Shown: one piece after another, positions 36,668-47,489 of the stretch
Layout: each line of letters opens with the position of its first letter
Position numbering within the stretch: position 1 is the stretch's first letter
Notes under the pieces: model-generated
Seen by the model: only the letters and a program-made list of their open reading frames with translations
Databases searched by the model: none
Told to the model about the DNA's origin: nothing
From: Gnetum montanum
Taxonomy: Eukaryota > Streptophyta > Gnetopsida > Gnetales > Gnetaceae
Length of the DNA stretch: 64,000 nt
Reading direction: 5' to 3'
Assembly: GCA_015680685.1 (NCBI GenBank)
Contig: MNCI01037707.1
Coordinates: 91,212-155,211 of the forward strand
Position numbers and translations under genes: made by a program

Positions 36668-37120
36668 CATTCCATATAGTAGATAGTACTAGAAGGGTTC
36701 TGAAATAATATGTTAATGCTATGGCCAACCAATAACATGTTGTTGGCATTATATTGGATGAACTTGAGCATGTCTCAAATCTTGGATAGCTTATGAGTTC
36801 CTCTAGTATATGTTCCATCAAGTGTTTCATCCTCAACATGCATTTCAGGATTTTCATCAATAAATTTGATGATCAAGCTAGTAGATTGGGGCAACAGGGT
36901 TTCTACAATGATGGCCCCTACATGAGAAGCTAATTGTGACCATACCATCACACTGAAGTTTTGTAGTAAGAATGCCAAAAACTCCTTTTTCCCTAGCCTA
37001 AACCATAGGGAGCCACATTCCAACATCATATGGAAAGGCAGGGTGTTGGGCTTGGGTGTGTGAATGTAGCATAGGAGCCCTACCAGCTCAATCACCACCA
37101 AGATTGGTTTTAGGAAGGCC
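36668..37120 (-). pseudogene. Exon 2, copy 2: FCP1/NIF-like (HAD) domain, best preserved
   Basis: Order of blocks: FLKPILVVIELVGLLCYI (motif I region; family DxDx or DxNG, here ExVG), a loop TPKPNTLPFHMM, WFRLGKKEFLAFLLQNFSVM directly followed by VWSQLASHVGAIIVETLLPQ (the FLxxhxxxFxVhhWSSxxxxxhxxhhxxL block of FCP1-like proteins), then GTYTRGTHKLSKI, a stop where Trp is expected, and NNMLLVGHSINILFQNPSST (family TLLhDDSPxKxxxNPPxTAI). The two Asp of the DDSP motif are Gly-His, in copy 3 too. So the fold is recognisable, but both catalytic sites were changed before the copies separated. 453 nt, the same as copy 3. Confidence 0.7.
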
Positions 37121-37584
37121 CTATAGGATACAACAATAATATCCATTAGAACCATGAATGATTGCAACCAAATGTGAACAAATGTTAAATAACCAAACTT
37201 ACTACAACCTACATGTCAACATTATAACTTAAAACAACCAATCATGATCATAATTTTTAATACTTACAACCAAAACAAGGTAATAACCAAAATTATGACC
37301 AATTTTCACATAGAAACTAAATAAAACCAAGTAGCCATCCAACACCTAATAGTAGTTTCATGATGAAATATACATAAAAATTTAAAAACTTTTTGTGTAG
37401 GAACATTAAAGCCATGAAAACTAGCTTGTACCCAAACAACAATCACCAAATCCCAACTTGAATTTTTCAACATTTTGACTAAAAATCCTAGTTAACAATA
37501 AAACTAGCTATAGTAAAAACTTTAGGAGGGATAACCAGAATTTTCAAAAAAAAATTCAACAGTTGAAAATCAAAATTTAGCGTG

Positions 37585-38654
37585 TGCTAATTGAGAACTT
37601 AGAAGGGGGGTTGAATAAGTTCCCCAAAATGAAAATTTATCAACCACAAAAACTACATCCAAATTTTACTTGGTTCCCCAGCTTGCGTATGTCCATACAT
37701 GAAGGGTAGAATCCTTGCACACCTACAAACTTTGTTTCTCAAAAATGTGATTTTAATTATACCATACCCTAGAAAAGCTATAAGCTCTACATCGAAGTGT
37801 TTCATCACAATGAAACCACTCAATCCTGCAAGGTCCCAATAAGCTTAGAATGTAGTTTCAAGAATTCCAAAACCTTTACAAAATTTAGCTTTTCTTTGGA
37901 GTGTTTTGGTGCTGCAAAATCACTCAAGTCTGCAAGATCCCAACAAGCTCAATGATGATGCCCTCTCACAAGAAGCATATCAAACCCATAGGATTGCAAG
38001 AAAGAGAGAAAGAAAAAATAAGGAAAGAATGACAAATGAAGTACACTAGTACAACAACATAGAGTAGAAAATGATAGCTTTGATGTTAATAATGCTTGAA
38101 CAATTCCCAAGAATTTGATGTTCTGTTATAGCTTTGAAGTTTCTAATAATACCTTAAAATTAATGCAACAACTATCTAATAGCTAGTGTAGACGTCTCTT
38201 TTAACGTTAAAACAACTACCTAAGATCTGCCTTAATTCTAGAGAGACATCTCTTTCTCAAATCAAACATCTCAGGGACATGTCTACTCTAGGATGAAGAT
38301 GCCTACTATTTTTGAAAGACATCTACCTATGATTTCTTTCTTTTCAGTAGAGACATCTACTATTTCTTAGAGATGTCTCCTCAATTATTGAACTCTGGTT
38401 CCTAAGTCTTTCTCTCATTAATTTGACTTCTTCCTAATTCTTGGTGCATCTTCATTTGGTTTGTAGTCTTTATTTTTGATCCACACTCATTCATGTTCTC
38501 ATCTTGTTCATGTAGTCTTTACTTTGTCATTTTGTTGTAGTTCTCATCTCGTTTAGTTCTTATTCATGTCTTGCAAACAGATCATCTACAAAAAAAAACA
38601 TTTTATTATTCTCCATTTTCCTTAAGGTTTTGACATACCAAAAGGTCAATAATA
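37585..38654 (-). repeat. 3' LTR of the nested copia element
   Basis: About 1.07 kb, clearly similar to 42565-43663 over its length, with GACATCTCTxxT-rich stretches (38190-38380) that also occur in the copia LTR at 61132. The outer end is TGCTAATTG. The PPT lies just inside, at 38655-38665. Confidence 0.8.
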
Positions 38655-38999
38655 TCCCCCTTTTTGGTGATGTTCAAAACTTAAGAAAATGGATTGGTAG
38701 ACATGCAAATTAAAAAAGATTAACTTATAACAATACTTAAGACATATAAAGTTCAATGACATTCAAGATTATCTCTGAGATAAGGCTCTAAGACTCAAGG
38801 TGGAGAATGAGATGAAGACTAAGACCTATCTCTATAAATCCTCAACAAAAGTACAAAACCATGATAGAAATATATAATCTATCCATATCCAACAGTCCTT
38901 AATACATACAGCCACTACCACTAATATATCAATAATTAGATACATAACTACATATTTCCATAAACCAAAAGATAAAATACTCTTTTCCTCTTTGTGAAC

Positions 39000-40987
39000 A
39001 TTAGCAAAATGGAGGGATGACCCAAGGACTCTAATCACTAACCTCTATTGCATCTTTGGAATCCTCATCTAAAGTAGATGCAACATGAGAAGGTTTGTAA
39101 GTCTCCTCCTCATCATCATCACTATTGGTATAGGTGTTGGAGACATGTTGCTTGACATCATCATCTGAAAATGGTACCTACATAGGATCTCTCTATGGAT
39201 GAAGCTTCACTCAAAATTGAGATGAAGCTAGTGGATCGTGCCAAGATGGAACTAGCTAAGAGGATGACAAATCACCCTTCCTTTGATAGGTGATGGGATC
39301 AGTAGGCCTTCATTAGGATTAAGTCCCAAAGATGCTCTTCATGACCTACTACTCAAATCACCTAAGAGCATCATCTTGATGATGAAAAATGTGCCCAAGT
39401 TGCATGGGATTAGGATGCTCCCCCTAGATGTGTGTTGGTGGTACATCAGGCTCCTCTAAATCAAACTTATTTTCCAAGCCAAAGGCCTAAGAACATCTAG
39501 CTGCTATCGAATGTCTCAATGGAGTAGGAAGGTTGTCATGTCCCCATTCCCAAATGATGCTGCTACCTAATGAAGATGATGTCTCTTCATAACAAGTGTT
39601 ATTGTTATCTTAACAAGACCTAAAAATGGTAGTTGTAATTGAGACTTGAAAGGGTGCATTGTAATAATGGACATGTCTCTTGAAGTAACCTTTGGGGGTT
39701 TGACCTAAGGCATTTGTACTCAAGGTTAGATGTCATGCTAGCATGGAGTGACAAAGTTAGTATAGGCAAGTCATGGGAGCCGAGTGAAGTGGAATAGGAA
39801 GTGGACTGGCCATCCCTTCTGGCTAGTTATAGGCCTAACCATGGTGGTAGTGCTGGATTGCCTCTAAGGGATAGATGCCAAAGGAAGAAAACCCCCAAGA
39901 ACACTCTTAGAGCATGATCCAAATACACTATTCCATATCAATAAAGCATTCTTTTCTTTCTCTTTCTACACTTTCTTTGCATTTTTTCCTATTATTTCCT
40001 TTATGCATAATATTGAATGTTACTTATATTTGATGTTTAGTATATTATTGTCTTATGCATAATGTCTAATATAACATATATTTGATGTTTTCCATGACAT
40101 CTGGAAATAGGATGTCACGAAGGTCCTCCTCACTATCTGAAATGCAAGGAGTGGTGATCTCCTCAAACTACTGTCTATCAAAAGGAAAAGGTACTCTAGC
40201 TACATCCATTCTCTTACAAAGGTAAGAGAGATTCCTTCCAATCATCATAAAGGCACAAGCAAATGGCCTGAGCAACTTCTTCAACAAAGATCTCATATGG
40301 TTTCTAGTTGATTTGGATCTTCTCAATTAAGGAGAGGCCCAAGATGGTGATGTAGATCTCTTCTTTTGGTACTTTTGAGGCCTGGTGCTGGTTTCTTCTT
40401 CTTCAACATGGGTGAAGCTCCTCTTCTCTACATACTCACTAAGGCTCCTCTATGTCAAATCAACAAACTAATGAGGTGTGGGTGCCCAAGGATTTTCTCC
40501 ATGGTAAACAAGCCTAGCATGGTACAATGAAGAGTATGACCCAAGTCTAAAGGTTGTCCTATAAGAAGGTAGTATAAAGTAAATGACAAGGCTAGCAACA
40601 AATAATTATAGCTTTCCCATTTTATAATGATATTATACAAAATAATTAGTAATAGGATGGAAGCATCTAGTGCCATCTGACTTCTATAAATTCTCCCACT
40701 ATGAAAAGACATTGACTTCCCAAACAATGCATCACAACATTCATCTTAAAAAATAGAATCACATCATTTGTAAAAACGTCACTCATGGAACAAATGGTGA
40801 CTCTAAACACATTAGCACTAGAAATCCCAAGTAATGCATTAACAACTTGAGGAGATACATCAATTAGGAAACCCCTAGCCATGGTAGTGAAGGCCCCAAT
40901 AGAAGCATTTGTAATAATAATGTTACAATAAAACTCTCTAATGAGAATTTTAGGCACAAAAAATTCATATAAATGAAGGTAGCCCAA
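39000..40987 (-). pseudogene. ORF in place of pol in the nested copia element; resembles the 'putative plant transposon protein' domain
   Basis: The frame from 40987 reads YEFFVPKILIREFYCNIII, then TTMARGFLIDVSPQVVNALL. This has the REFYxN...RGxxIDxSPxxINxLLG pattern common in plant transposon-associated proteins. The following frames show KRSFTHVEEEETSTRPQKY, RSLLKKLLRPFACAFMMIG and ISDSEEDLRDILFP, and after a non-coding gap (about 39.55-40.08 kb) an acidic tail with NTYTNSDDDEEETYKPSHV (about 39.1 kb). Broken by stops and shifts. Domain family by recall of the pattern, moderately sure; not a retroviral enzyme. Confidence 0.5.
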
Positions 40988-41781
40988 TTTAATACTTGGA
41001 AGAAATTCATTAATTCATTCTTTCTATGTTGCGGGAAGGAAAGAGAATGCCCAAAAATGATAGAAACAATTTGAGTTACCTCAAACTGGTGTTGGGTGCT
41101 AACTGATCTGAACTAAGGATTGTAGGTATTTACAATGCTAGTGAAAGCTTCCTTTCACTTCTTGCTCTTCCTCGGTGGTGGCCTTGATGTTCCAACCTTC
41201 TTGTGGACCATTGATTTTGAGAAAATGCATAGATTGCTATTCTAGATGAATCCCTAGTCATCTCCCATTGACCGTCTTATGCTTGGATGAAAGAAAAAAT
41301 GAGGGTTTGGATTTATAGAGCTACACTCAAATAGGGTTTTTAACAAAAAGATAGATGTCTCCTTTGAAAGATAGACATCTCATGGAAGATGTGTTCAAGA
41401 ATATCCCCCAATAAGATGAGGTTTAGCAGGATGGGGTTCAGGAATGGCTGTAAGGATTATAGTCTTAAGAGATATACATAATGAATTAAAGACTTACCTT
41501 TCTTGCTAAAGAGAATGAAGGTACCTAGTAAGCTTGAGAATGAGATTCCTCTTTTCAGTTTTTTCTTCTCACACAAACTTCTTTAATTTCCAAGGCTTGG
41601 CTCACTTTTACAAATCTATTAAAGAGAGTCTCCATACTTTCTTAACTTCCTTTTCCTTTTGAGTTGTCCATATATTTGTGTTGTCTTGCATAGTTTCCTT
41701 TCTAGATAGATTTAGATATGACCAAGGAGATTTGTGATACATCCAGGTGTTCATATGATAATACTTTAAATTGCAAATCAA

Positions 41782-42560
41782 TTATTTATGTCCAATTCTA
41801 TTACAATCATAGCACCTAACCCTTTTGTTGAGATTAAAGTTATTATACTTTGAAGTTACTTTTTGGTCAAAAGGAGTGTCAGTAGTTTCCTTAATCTTTG
41901 ATGGGGCTTCTTGTTTAGATGAGGTTGCTATAAATACTTGTTGATAGCATCCTAGTTCACTTTTATCATTTGGACTTCTTCCTTGCCCAAGAACTATTTG
42001 AAGAAAATCCTTTCCCTTGACCAAACTTTCATATATAAGTTTAGTATCTAGAAGTTCTTTCTTAGTTTGCTCATAAGACAACATTAGTTTTTCATTCTTA
42101 GTCCTTAGGTCTGGTATTTCTTTTGTAAGATCTAAAACTTTTATATTTAATGAATAAATATATTGATCCTTTATTTTTAGTTTTTTATTCAACTTATGCA
42201 AATATTTCAAAAAGATAAAAGTTCATTACACAAAAGCTCATACCTTTCTTAATCATTTTAAAACTAATCATCCTCTAAGAGGCTAACATCATCATCTATA
42301 AGAGCTATGCAAATGAGATGTGAATCTTTTCTAGCATCATCCACCTCTTCTTCACTTTATTTTCCATCATCCCAACTTGAGTAAAAGTTGGTCTTTTTTG
42401 CATCCATATCACTCCTATCCCTCTATTGTAACCTATCATTACTAGGAGATTCAAAGGCCACATGGCCTCTTCCACCACATACCTAAAATACTATTGAAGA
42501 AGAAACAAAATTATAATTTGAAAAATTTTTACCTCTTTTCTTACCTTTGGTTTGATTGGG
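41782..42560 (-). pseudogene. gag: Copia gag, C-terminal part (SIRE/Maximus-like)
   Basis: The open part (42210-41782) reads KYLHKLNKKLKIKDQYIYSL, a helical stretch, LQIVLGQGRSPNDKSELGC and ends RVRCYDCNRIGHK, a CCHC zinc knuckle cut by a stop. Upstream, to 42560, GRGHVAFESPSN (decayed first knuckle), FYSSWDDGK and HLICIALIDDDVSLLEDD can be read. The same protein continues in the element at the right edge (62305 onwards). The N-terminal half of gag and the PBS are missing. Confidence 0.7.
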
Positions 42561-42564
42561 TCCT

Positions 42565-43663
42565 TGTTAATTAAGAACTTAGAAGTAGGATTGAATAAAT
42601 TTCCCAAAATTTTATGTTGTTCCCCAACTTGGGTACATCCACACTTGGAGGGTAGAATCTTTGTACACCTCTAGAATTTATTTCTCAAAAATGTGGTTTG
42701 AAGGGTACCACCCCCAATACAATATTTGAGCTCTGAATTGGAGTGTTTCATCATAGTAAAATCGCTCAACCCCGCAAGGTCCAAACAAGCTCAAAATGTG
42801 GTTTCAAGGATCCCACAACCTTTACAAAATTGGGCTATGCTCCAAAGTGTTTTGGTGCTGCAAAATCACTCAATTCCAAAATATCTCAACAATCTCAATG
42901 ACAATGCCTTCTCCTAATAAGCACATAAACCTTGCAAGGCTACAAGCAAACGATAAATAAAAAACAAGAAAAGAGTGTACCTTAAATTAAAAATCCTTGT
43001 ACATTGAAGCATAATTCTACAAACAATCAAGCAAATGATGTGAAAAATGAAGTACATAAGTATAATAGCATAGAATAGACAATAATAACTTTTATGTTAA
43101 TAATGGTTACAAAATTCCCAAGAATTTGATGTCTTCTTATAGCATTAAAGTTTTTGAAAACACATCAAAATTCATGCAACAGGTACCCAACAGATAGTGT
43201 AGACATCTCTTTCGAAGTTGGGACATCTACCTGAGATCTGCCTCAATTTTGGAGAGAGGTGTCGTTCTAAAATGGGACATCTCAAGGGAGACATCTACTT
43301 TAAGAAGAATATGTTTACTATTTCTAAAATATTTCTACATGTGATTTCTTTCTTTTAGGTAGAGACATCTACTGTTTCTTAGAGATGTCTTCTCAATTCT
43401 TGAACTGTAGTTCCTAAGGCTTTCTCTCATTAATTTGACTTCCTCCCAATCCTTGGAGCATCTTCATTTGATTTGTAGCCTTTGTTTTCAATCCATTCTT
43501 GTTCATGTTCTCATCTTGTCCATGTAGTCTTCACTTTGTCATTTCATTGTAGTTCTCGTCTCATTGAGTTCTTGTTCATGTTATGCAAACACATCATCTA
43601 CAATAAACATTCTATTGTTCTCCATTTTTCTTAAGGTTTTGACATACCAAAAGATCAAAAACA
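42565..43663 (-). repeat. 5' LTR of the nested copia element, lacking its PBS
   Basis: Minus-strand LTR beginning TGTTTTTGATCTTTTGG and ending TTCTTAATTAACA, about 1.1 kb. Directly after its inner end the sequence is AGGACCCAATCAAACC and gag middle rather than a TGGTATCAGAGC-type PBS, so the PBS and gag start are deleted. Confidence 0.75.
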
Positions 43664-44699
43664 TGTAGGAACGTTCAATTTTGCACAAAAAATACCAAGA
43701 ACCACATCAACGCTATTTGTACAACTAGGTGGATTTGCAATTTTTAAAGCCAAAACTACAACTATACAAGGCAATTTACACCTACATGAAAATGACAAAT
43801 TTGAACTACAAAATTTTTTCTAAGTCTAGGGACTATGTATGCATATAATTAGATAAAATTTTACATCTAATCTGTAGCCCCAAGCCTAGAAAATTTTAAA
43901 TAACAACCCAAAGCCTTAACAAAATTTCACAAAAAATTGAACAAAAAAACTGCAAAAAATGACTACAGTAAATTACTATTAAAAATATGAAAAAAAAAAT
44001 TAGAATGCCAAAATCAATGCTAGATCCTCTATAACACTTCTAAGAATCCCTATCAACTTGTTACATTGGCCTAAAAAAAATTTCTAAGCATCAACGTTAC
44101 CCAGTTTCAAAGGACTAAAACCATGAAAGCCCAAAATTTCAATGTAATTGCTCTACAAAAAAATTTACAAAAAATTAACCATGGACTAGAATTCATTAAT
44201 TCCAAAGATAATTTAATTGATAAGTAATAAGCCAAAAATACTTAACCATTTCTACATAAAAAAAATTGGAAAAGTGGCCTAAAAGAATAGCAAAAAACTG
44301 AACAACCCATGTGAAGTGGCTTATAGAAAAATTAGTAGAAAATTAACCGTAAGTTAGAATCCAATGGTTCAACCACCATTTTGACTATTGAACAATGCAT
44401 TAAGATCCTATAACCTTGAAAATTGAAACATCCTAGCCACTTTCTTAACAAAAATAGTAAACTGCATTGGTTTTTAAGAAAAACAAGAAAAACTACGTAA
44501 ACCAAGGCCAAATAAAATTTATAACTTAATGTAGATTAACCTTAAAACCAAAATAACACTTAAATCATGTAAGCATCACCTAGATCTAACATAGTATTTC
44601 AAAAAAACAAAATTTCCTACCATACACAAGCCAAAATGCCTAGCTTACAAGTGGGAAAAACCTGCAAAACTCATGTAAAAATATCTAAGGATTGTATAC
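43664..44699 (-). other. Remaining part of intron 1 of the copy 2 antisense gene
   Basis: AT-rich with no coding signal. Together with 37121-37584 it makes an intron of about 1.5 kb, comparable to 1.74 kb in copy 1 and 1.66 kb in copy 3. Donor AG|GTATAC at 44700/44699. Confidence 0.55.
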
Positions 44700-44803
44700 C
44701 TTGCAATCATGGAGGAAGATCCTCCTCTCAACAAAGGCCATGGTAGGTGTGAAAGCCCCTTGACTATAGCATTAGCATCCTCCAAGGTAGGATTCTTACT
44801 CAT

Positions 44804-45723
44804 GGCCATCTTCCTCTTGAAATTTTGAAACAATAGCATAGAAACCTTCAAAATTCTTCAAACTCTTGGCAAGAACGCTACTCCTTGATGGAGAATAAGC
44901 AAGCAACACTAAGGATTAATAGAATGGAAGTCAAAATTGATGCAACAGCTCTCCACCTATGTGTTTCCTATGTGAAAATGAGTTTTGTAATGGATATTGG
45001 TAAAACTAAGAAGTAAAAATCAATCCTATACTTATGGATCTCCTTCAAAAACCCCTTGCCCAATTCACTCATCTAACTCATAGTGAATTGATAGTGCAAC
45101 CAGGGGGAGGGATGCAGTTTGAGAAATTTTGGGATGATGGGAAGTGTAGAACAAGAATACCATTTAAATCTAGGTGGGCCCCACTAGGTGCATCCCAAGA
45201 AAAACACTAAAAATCCAAATGCATTGGGATTTACAACCAAAACCTCCATCTACATTAGGGTTGAATCTCAATACAACCTTGTGATGAACTCTAAATCTTA
45301 ATTATCACCAAAACCTACCTCACCCACACTAGCTAGCATCGGTTTAGCTATACATTCTAACACAATGAAGCCATGAAAACCCCATACAAAAATTAGAAGC
45401 CAGATGTTAATATTGGTAAGTACCAAGCCCTAAAGAAGGAAAAAATCATCATAGAACATACTATTTTTAGTAACATTATTCTAAAGTCTAACCATGTTGG
45501 TCAGCATTGATCAAGGGGGAATGGTAATTTCCAAAACTAATTAAACCTCAATTCAACTCTAGAATGACCTTGTTAAGTCTAAAATCCTAGTGGAAGCCTT
45601 TGGTAGCTCTAAACCCTGATCAAGCCAAATAAAAAATTGTTGAAAACCATGAATTCCAATGGAGCCATGCTAGGGGCACCCCAACCACACTAGCAAGTGT
45701 GGTCCCAGCATGGTTGGATGGGA
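44804..45723. repeat. Upstream region and hairpin-array start of copy 2, cut by copy 3
   Basis: From about 45330 there are GCTAGCAT, GTTGGTCAGCATTG and CACACTAGCAAGTGTG / CCATGCTAG...AGCATGG words at roughly 190-bp spacing (45340, 45500, 45680). This is the same kind of array as 1250-4300 and 51240-53240. It stops at 45723, where the copy 3 LTR begins. Confidence 0.55.
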
Positions 45724-47249
45724 TGTGTAGCACCTAGAAAATTTAATCACTAGGAAAAATCAAAAAATCCTAGGCTACTGCAATTTTGACCTTAAATCCC
45801 AAGGGTCTTCAAAAATAGGATTCAAGGTACCCTGGGTGGTCTTTTTGATCATCCAAGGACTTAAGAAGTGTCAATGGATATGAAAAAAAAAATGTAATTA
45901 TAGATCCAAATAAAAACAAAATATCATAGAATTAAACTTGAAAAAAAATCTACACTACAACAGAACTAAAAACTTTATTGAAATAAAAGTGAAAGTTCAA
46001 AGAGTATAGATGGATGATCAAGACACAAGAAGCTAGCTTGAATGGAGCTTGAAGCTTGTTGGAGATGGTAGGATGTATTATGCAATTGATCTCCATGATC
46101 TAGGTACTTTCAAATTCCAATCCATTGCAACTCCTTGCTAGTTTTCATTCAGTTTGCAAATTTGGCTATAAGTAGTGGTAATAGTAGTAAAGGCTTTTGT
46201 TCCAATGGTGTTACACCAAAGGTCTCTAATGCTTAGCGTAGACACCAAATGCAATTCAAGCTCTTAAGGTTGAAAAAGATTGTTGATTACTTGGTTAAAA
46301 ATATGTTCGCAACTTACTAAAACATTTTTGGAACTACTAAACATTGGGAACAATTACCTTTTTTGAAATCAAAATTGGAAACCTTGAAAATATTTTTTGT
46401 TGAAACCCCAATATGGTGTTCAAGCTTGAGTTTTTAGGCTTTAGGTTGTTGATGTCATGCTACAAAACATTATCATGATTGCTAATAGATGGATGCTAGT
46501 TGTAGGTGTAATGACTATAATTTCCAATATAGTTGATCATTTCTAGTAAGTCCTGGTGCACCCAGGCCACCAAAAAGCATCCAAATACTAAAAAATAGTA
46601 AAAAAGATTTTGTGACTATGCTATCCTTCATCTTGACTATGCTAGCCTTGGATACTATGCTGAGTGTTGCTGAAATCTACTAAAAACATGGTGACTACGC
46701 TAGCCAAACTACATCTGCTAGAGAGCCATGTTAACTACACTAGCCAAACTACATCTGTTGGAGATCCATGTTGACTACATTGGCCATGATACCACTACTA
46801 AAAATTTGTCATGACTATGCTATCTATTGCTAGGAAAATGAAAAACCCAACAACACCAACATTGGTCTTGCAACTACACTAGGTTTTGTGGTGACTATGC
46901 TAGGTGTTGTTGCTAGAAAGTGAAACAACCAACACCATCTATGCTGGGGTTAGATAGCTTCAGCATATTTGAGGCTATACCTCTACAAAAAAATCCATGA
47001 AAATTCCAAATTTGATGGTTCCCAAGGTAGTTTTAGCCTTCCCAAGCCTATATATGAATAGAATAGAACTTTTTCTACTTAGGAAGTGAGGCAGTAATAA
47101 CTTATAAGACATTTTTTTATCCTCAACAAGTTAAAGTATGTAAGATTGTAGCTCATGGGCTACTACTCTCACATTTACAATGAAATTTCACCTTAATTCA
47201 AATGGTGAAGGTTACAATTTCTAACATGTGTTTTCTAAGTGGTGTTTCA
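45724..47249 (-). mobile_element. 3' LTR of copy 3
   Basis: On the minus strand it begins TGAAACACCACTTAGAAAACAC and ends GGTGCTACACA, about 1.53 kb. It carries the shared block (47100-47210), the AGTACCTAGATCATGGAG-type block (46080-46110) and GATCATCCAAGGAC / GGTACCCTGGG (45810-45860). Internally it has many GACTATGCTAG / GACTACGCTAGCC words (46610-46930). Confidence 0.8.
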
Positions 47250-47263
47250 TTGGTCCCTCTTTA
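47250..47263 (-). other. Polypurine tract, copy 3
   Basis: The minus strand reads AAAGAGGGACCAA directly before the LTR start TGAAAC. A purine run here is the priming site for plus-strand synthesis in LTR elements, and it fixes both LTR boundary and orientation. Confidence 0.7.
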
Positions 47264-47489
47264 TCAATGTTTGAAGGATTGATTCCAAAGATACCGACAA
47301 AGAACTCAAAACACCACTACAAGCCCATCATCAATTGTTACAATTGGTTACACCTAAAAGGGATCTACATCTTGCAATACAAATGTTACAAAGTCTTTTA
47401 GATTAATAATCATACAAAAAAGAGATAGAGAAAAGAATGTTGGCTCACTTGTTATTGGTCATTGTCATTATGGATGTCGATGTTGGTAC

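Larger units (their letters stand above)
37585..43663 (-). mobile_element. Ty1/copia-type LTR element nested in intron 1 of the copy 2 antisense gene
   Basis: Two direct repeats (37585-38654 and 42565-43663) share TG(C/T)TAATT(A/G)AGAACTTAGAAG at one end and GTTTTGACATACCAAAAG(A/G)TCAA at the other. Coding remnants between them are on the minus strand: gag C-terminus (41782-42560), then an ORF resembling a plant transposon protein (39000-40987). No RT, RNase H or integrase is seen in the 3.9-kb interior, so it is non-autonomous. PPT AAAAAGGGGGA at 38655-38665 confirms minus orientation. The possible target duplication (GCGTG/TGTAG) is not clean. Confidence 0.8.
33372..44803 (-). pseudogene. 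Antisense intron-containing gene carried by copy 2 (FCP1-like domain plus coiled-coil-like region)
   Basis: Exons on the minus strand: 1 44803-44700 (104 nt, opening MSKNPTLEDANAIVKGLS), 2 37120-36668 (453), 3 36566-36295 (272), 4 36101-35056 (1046), 5 34914-34730 (185), 6 34637-34506 (132), 7 34343-33540 (804), 8 33443-33372 (72, ending with a stop after LAAP). Junctions seen: AG|GTATAC, CTATAG| acceptor before exon 2, TATAG| before exon 3, GTCGTAG| before exon 4, TAG|GTATT after exon 5, TTGTAG| before exon 6, CAG|GTTTG after exon 7, GTACAG| before exon 8. Exon 1 to exon 2 splices in frame (..IAR + AFLKPI..). Intron 1 holds a copia element (37585-43663); without it the intron is about 1.5 kb, like copies 1 and 3. 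Stops (KIW to KI stop) and lost splice sites (GATAAGC after exon 2) make it a pseudogene. It runs antisense to gag-pro. Confidence 0.7.

Noticed and set aside
26781-47249. LTR-like blocks facing each other at 26781 (plus) and 47249 (minus) look like terminal inverted repeats of one 20-kb DNA transposon.
   Set aside because: The left block is followed by gag-pro in plus orientation and the right one is preceded by RT-integrase in minus orientation with a PPT at 47250, so they belong to two different elements, one nested in the other.
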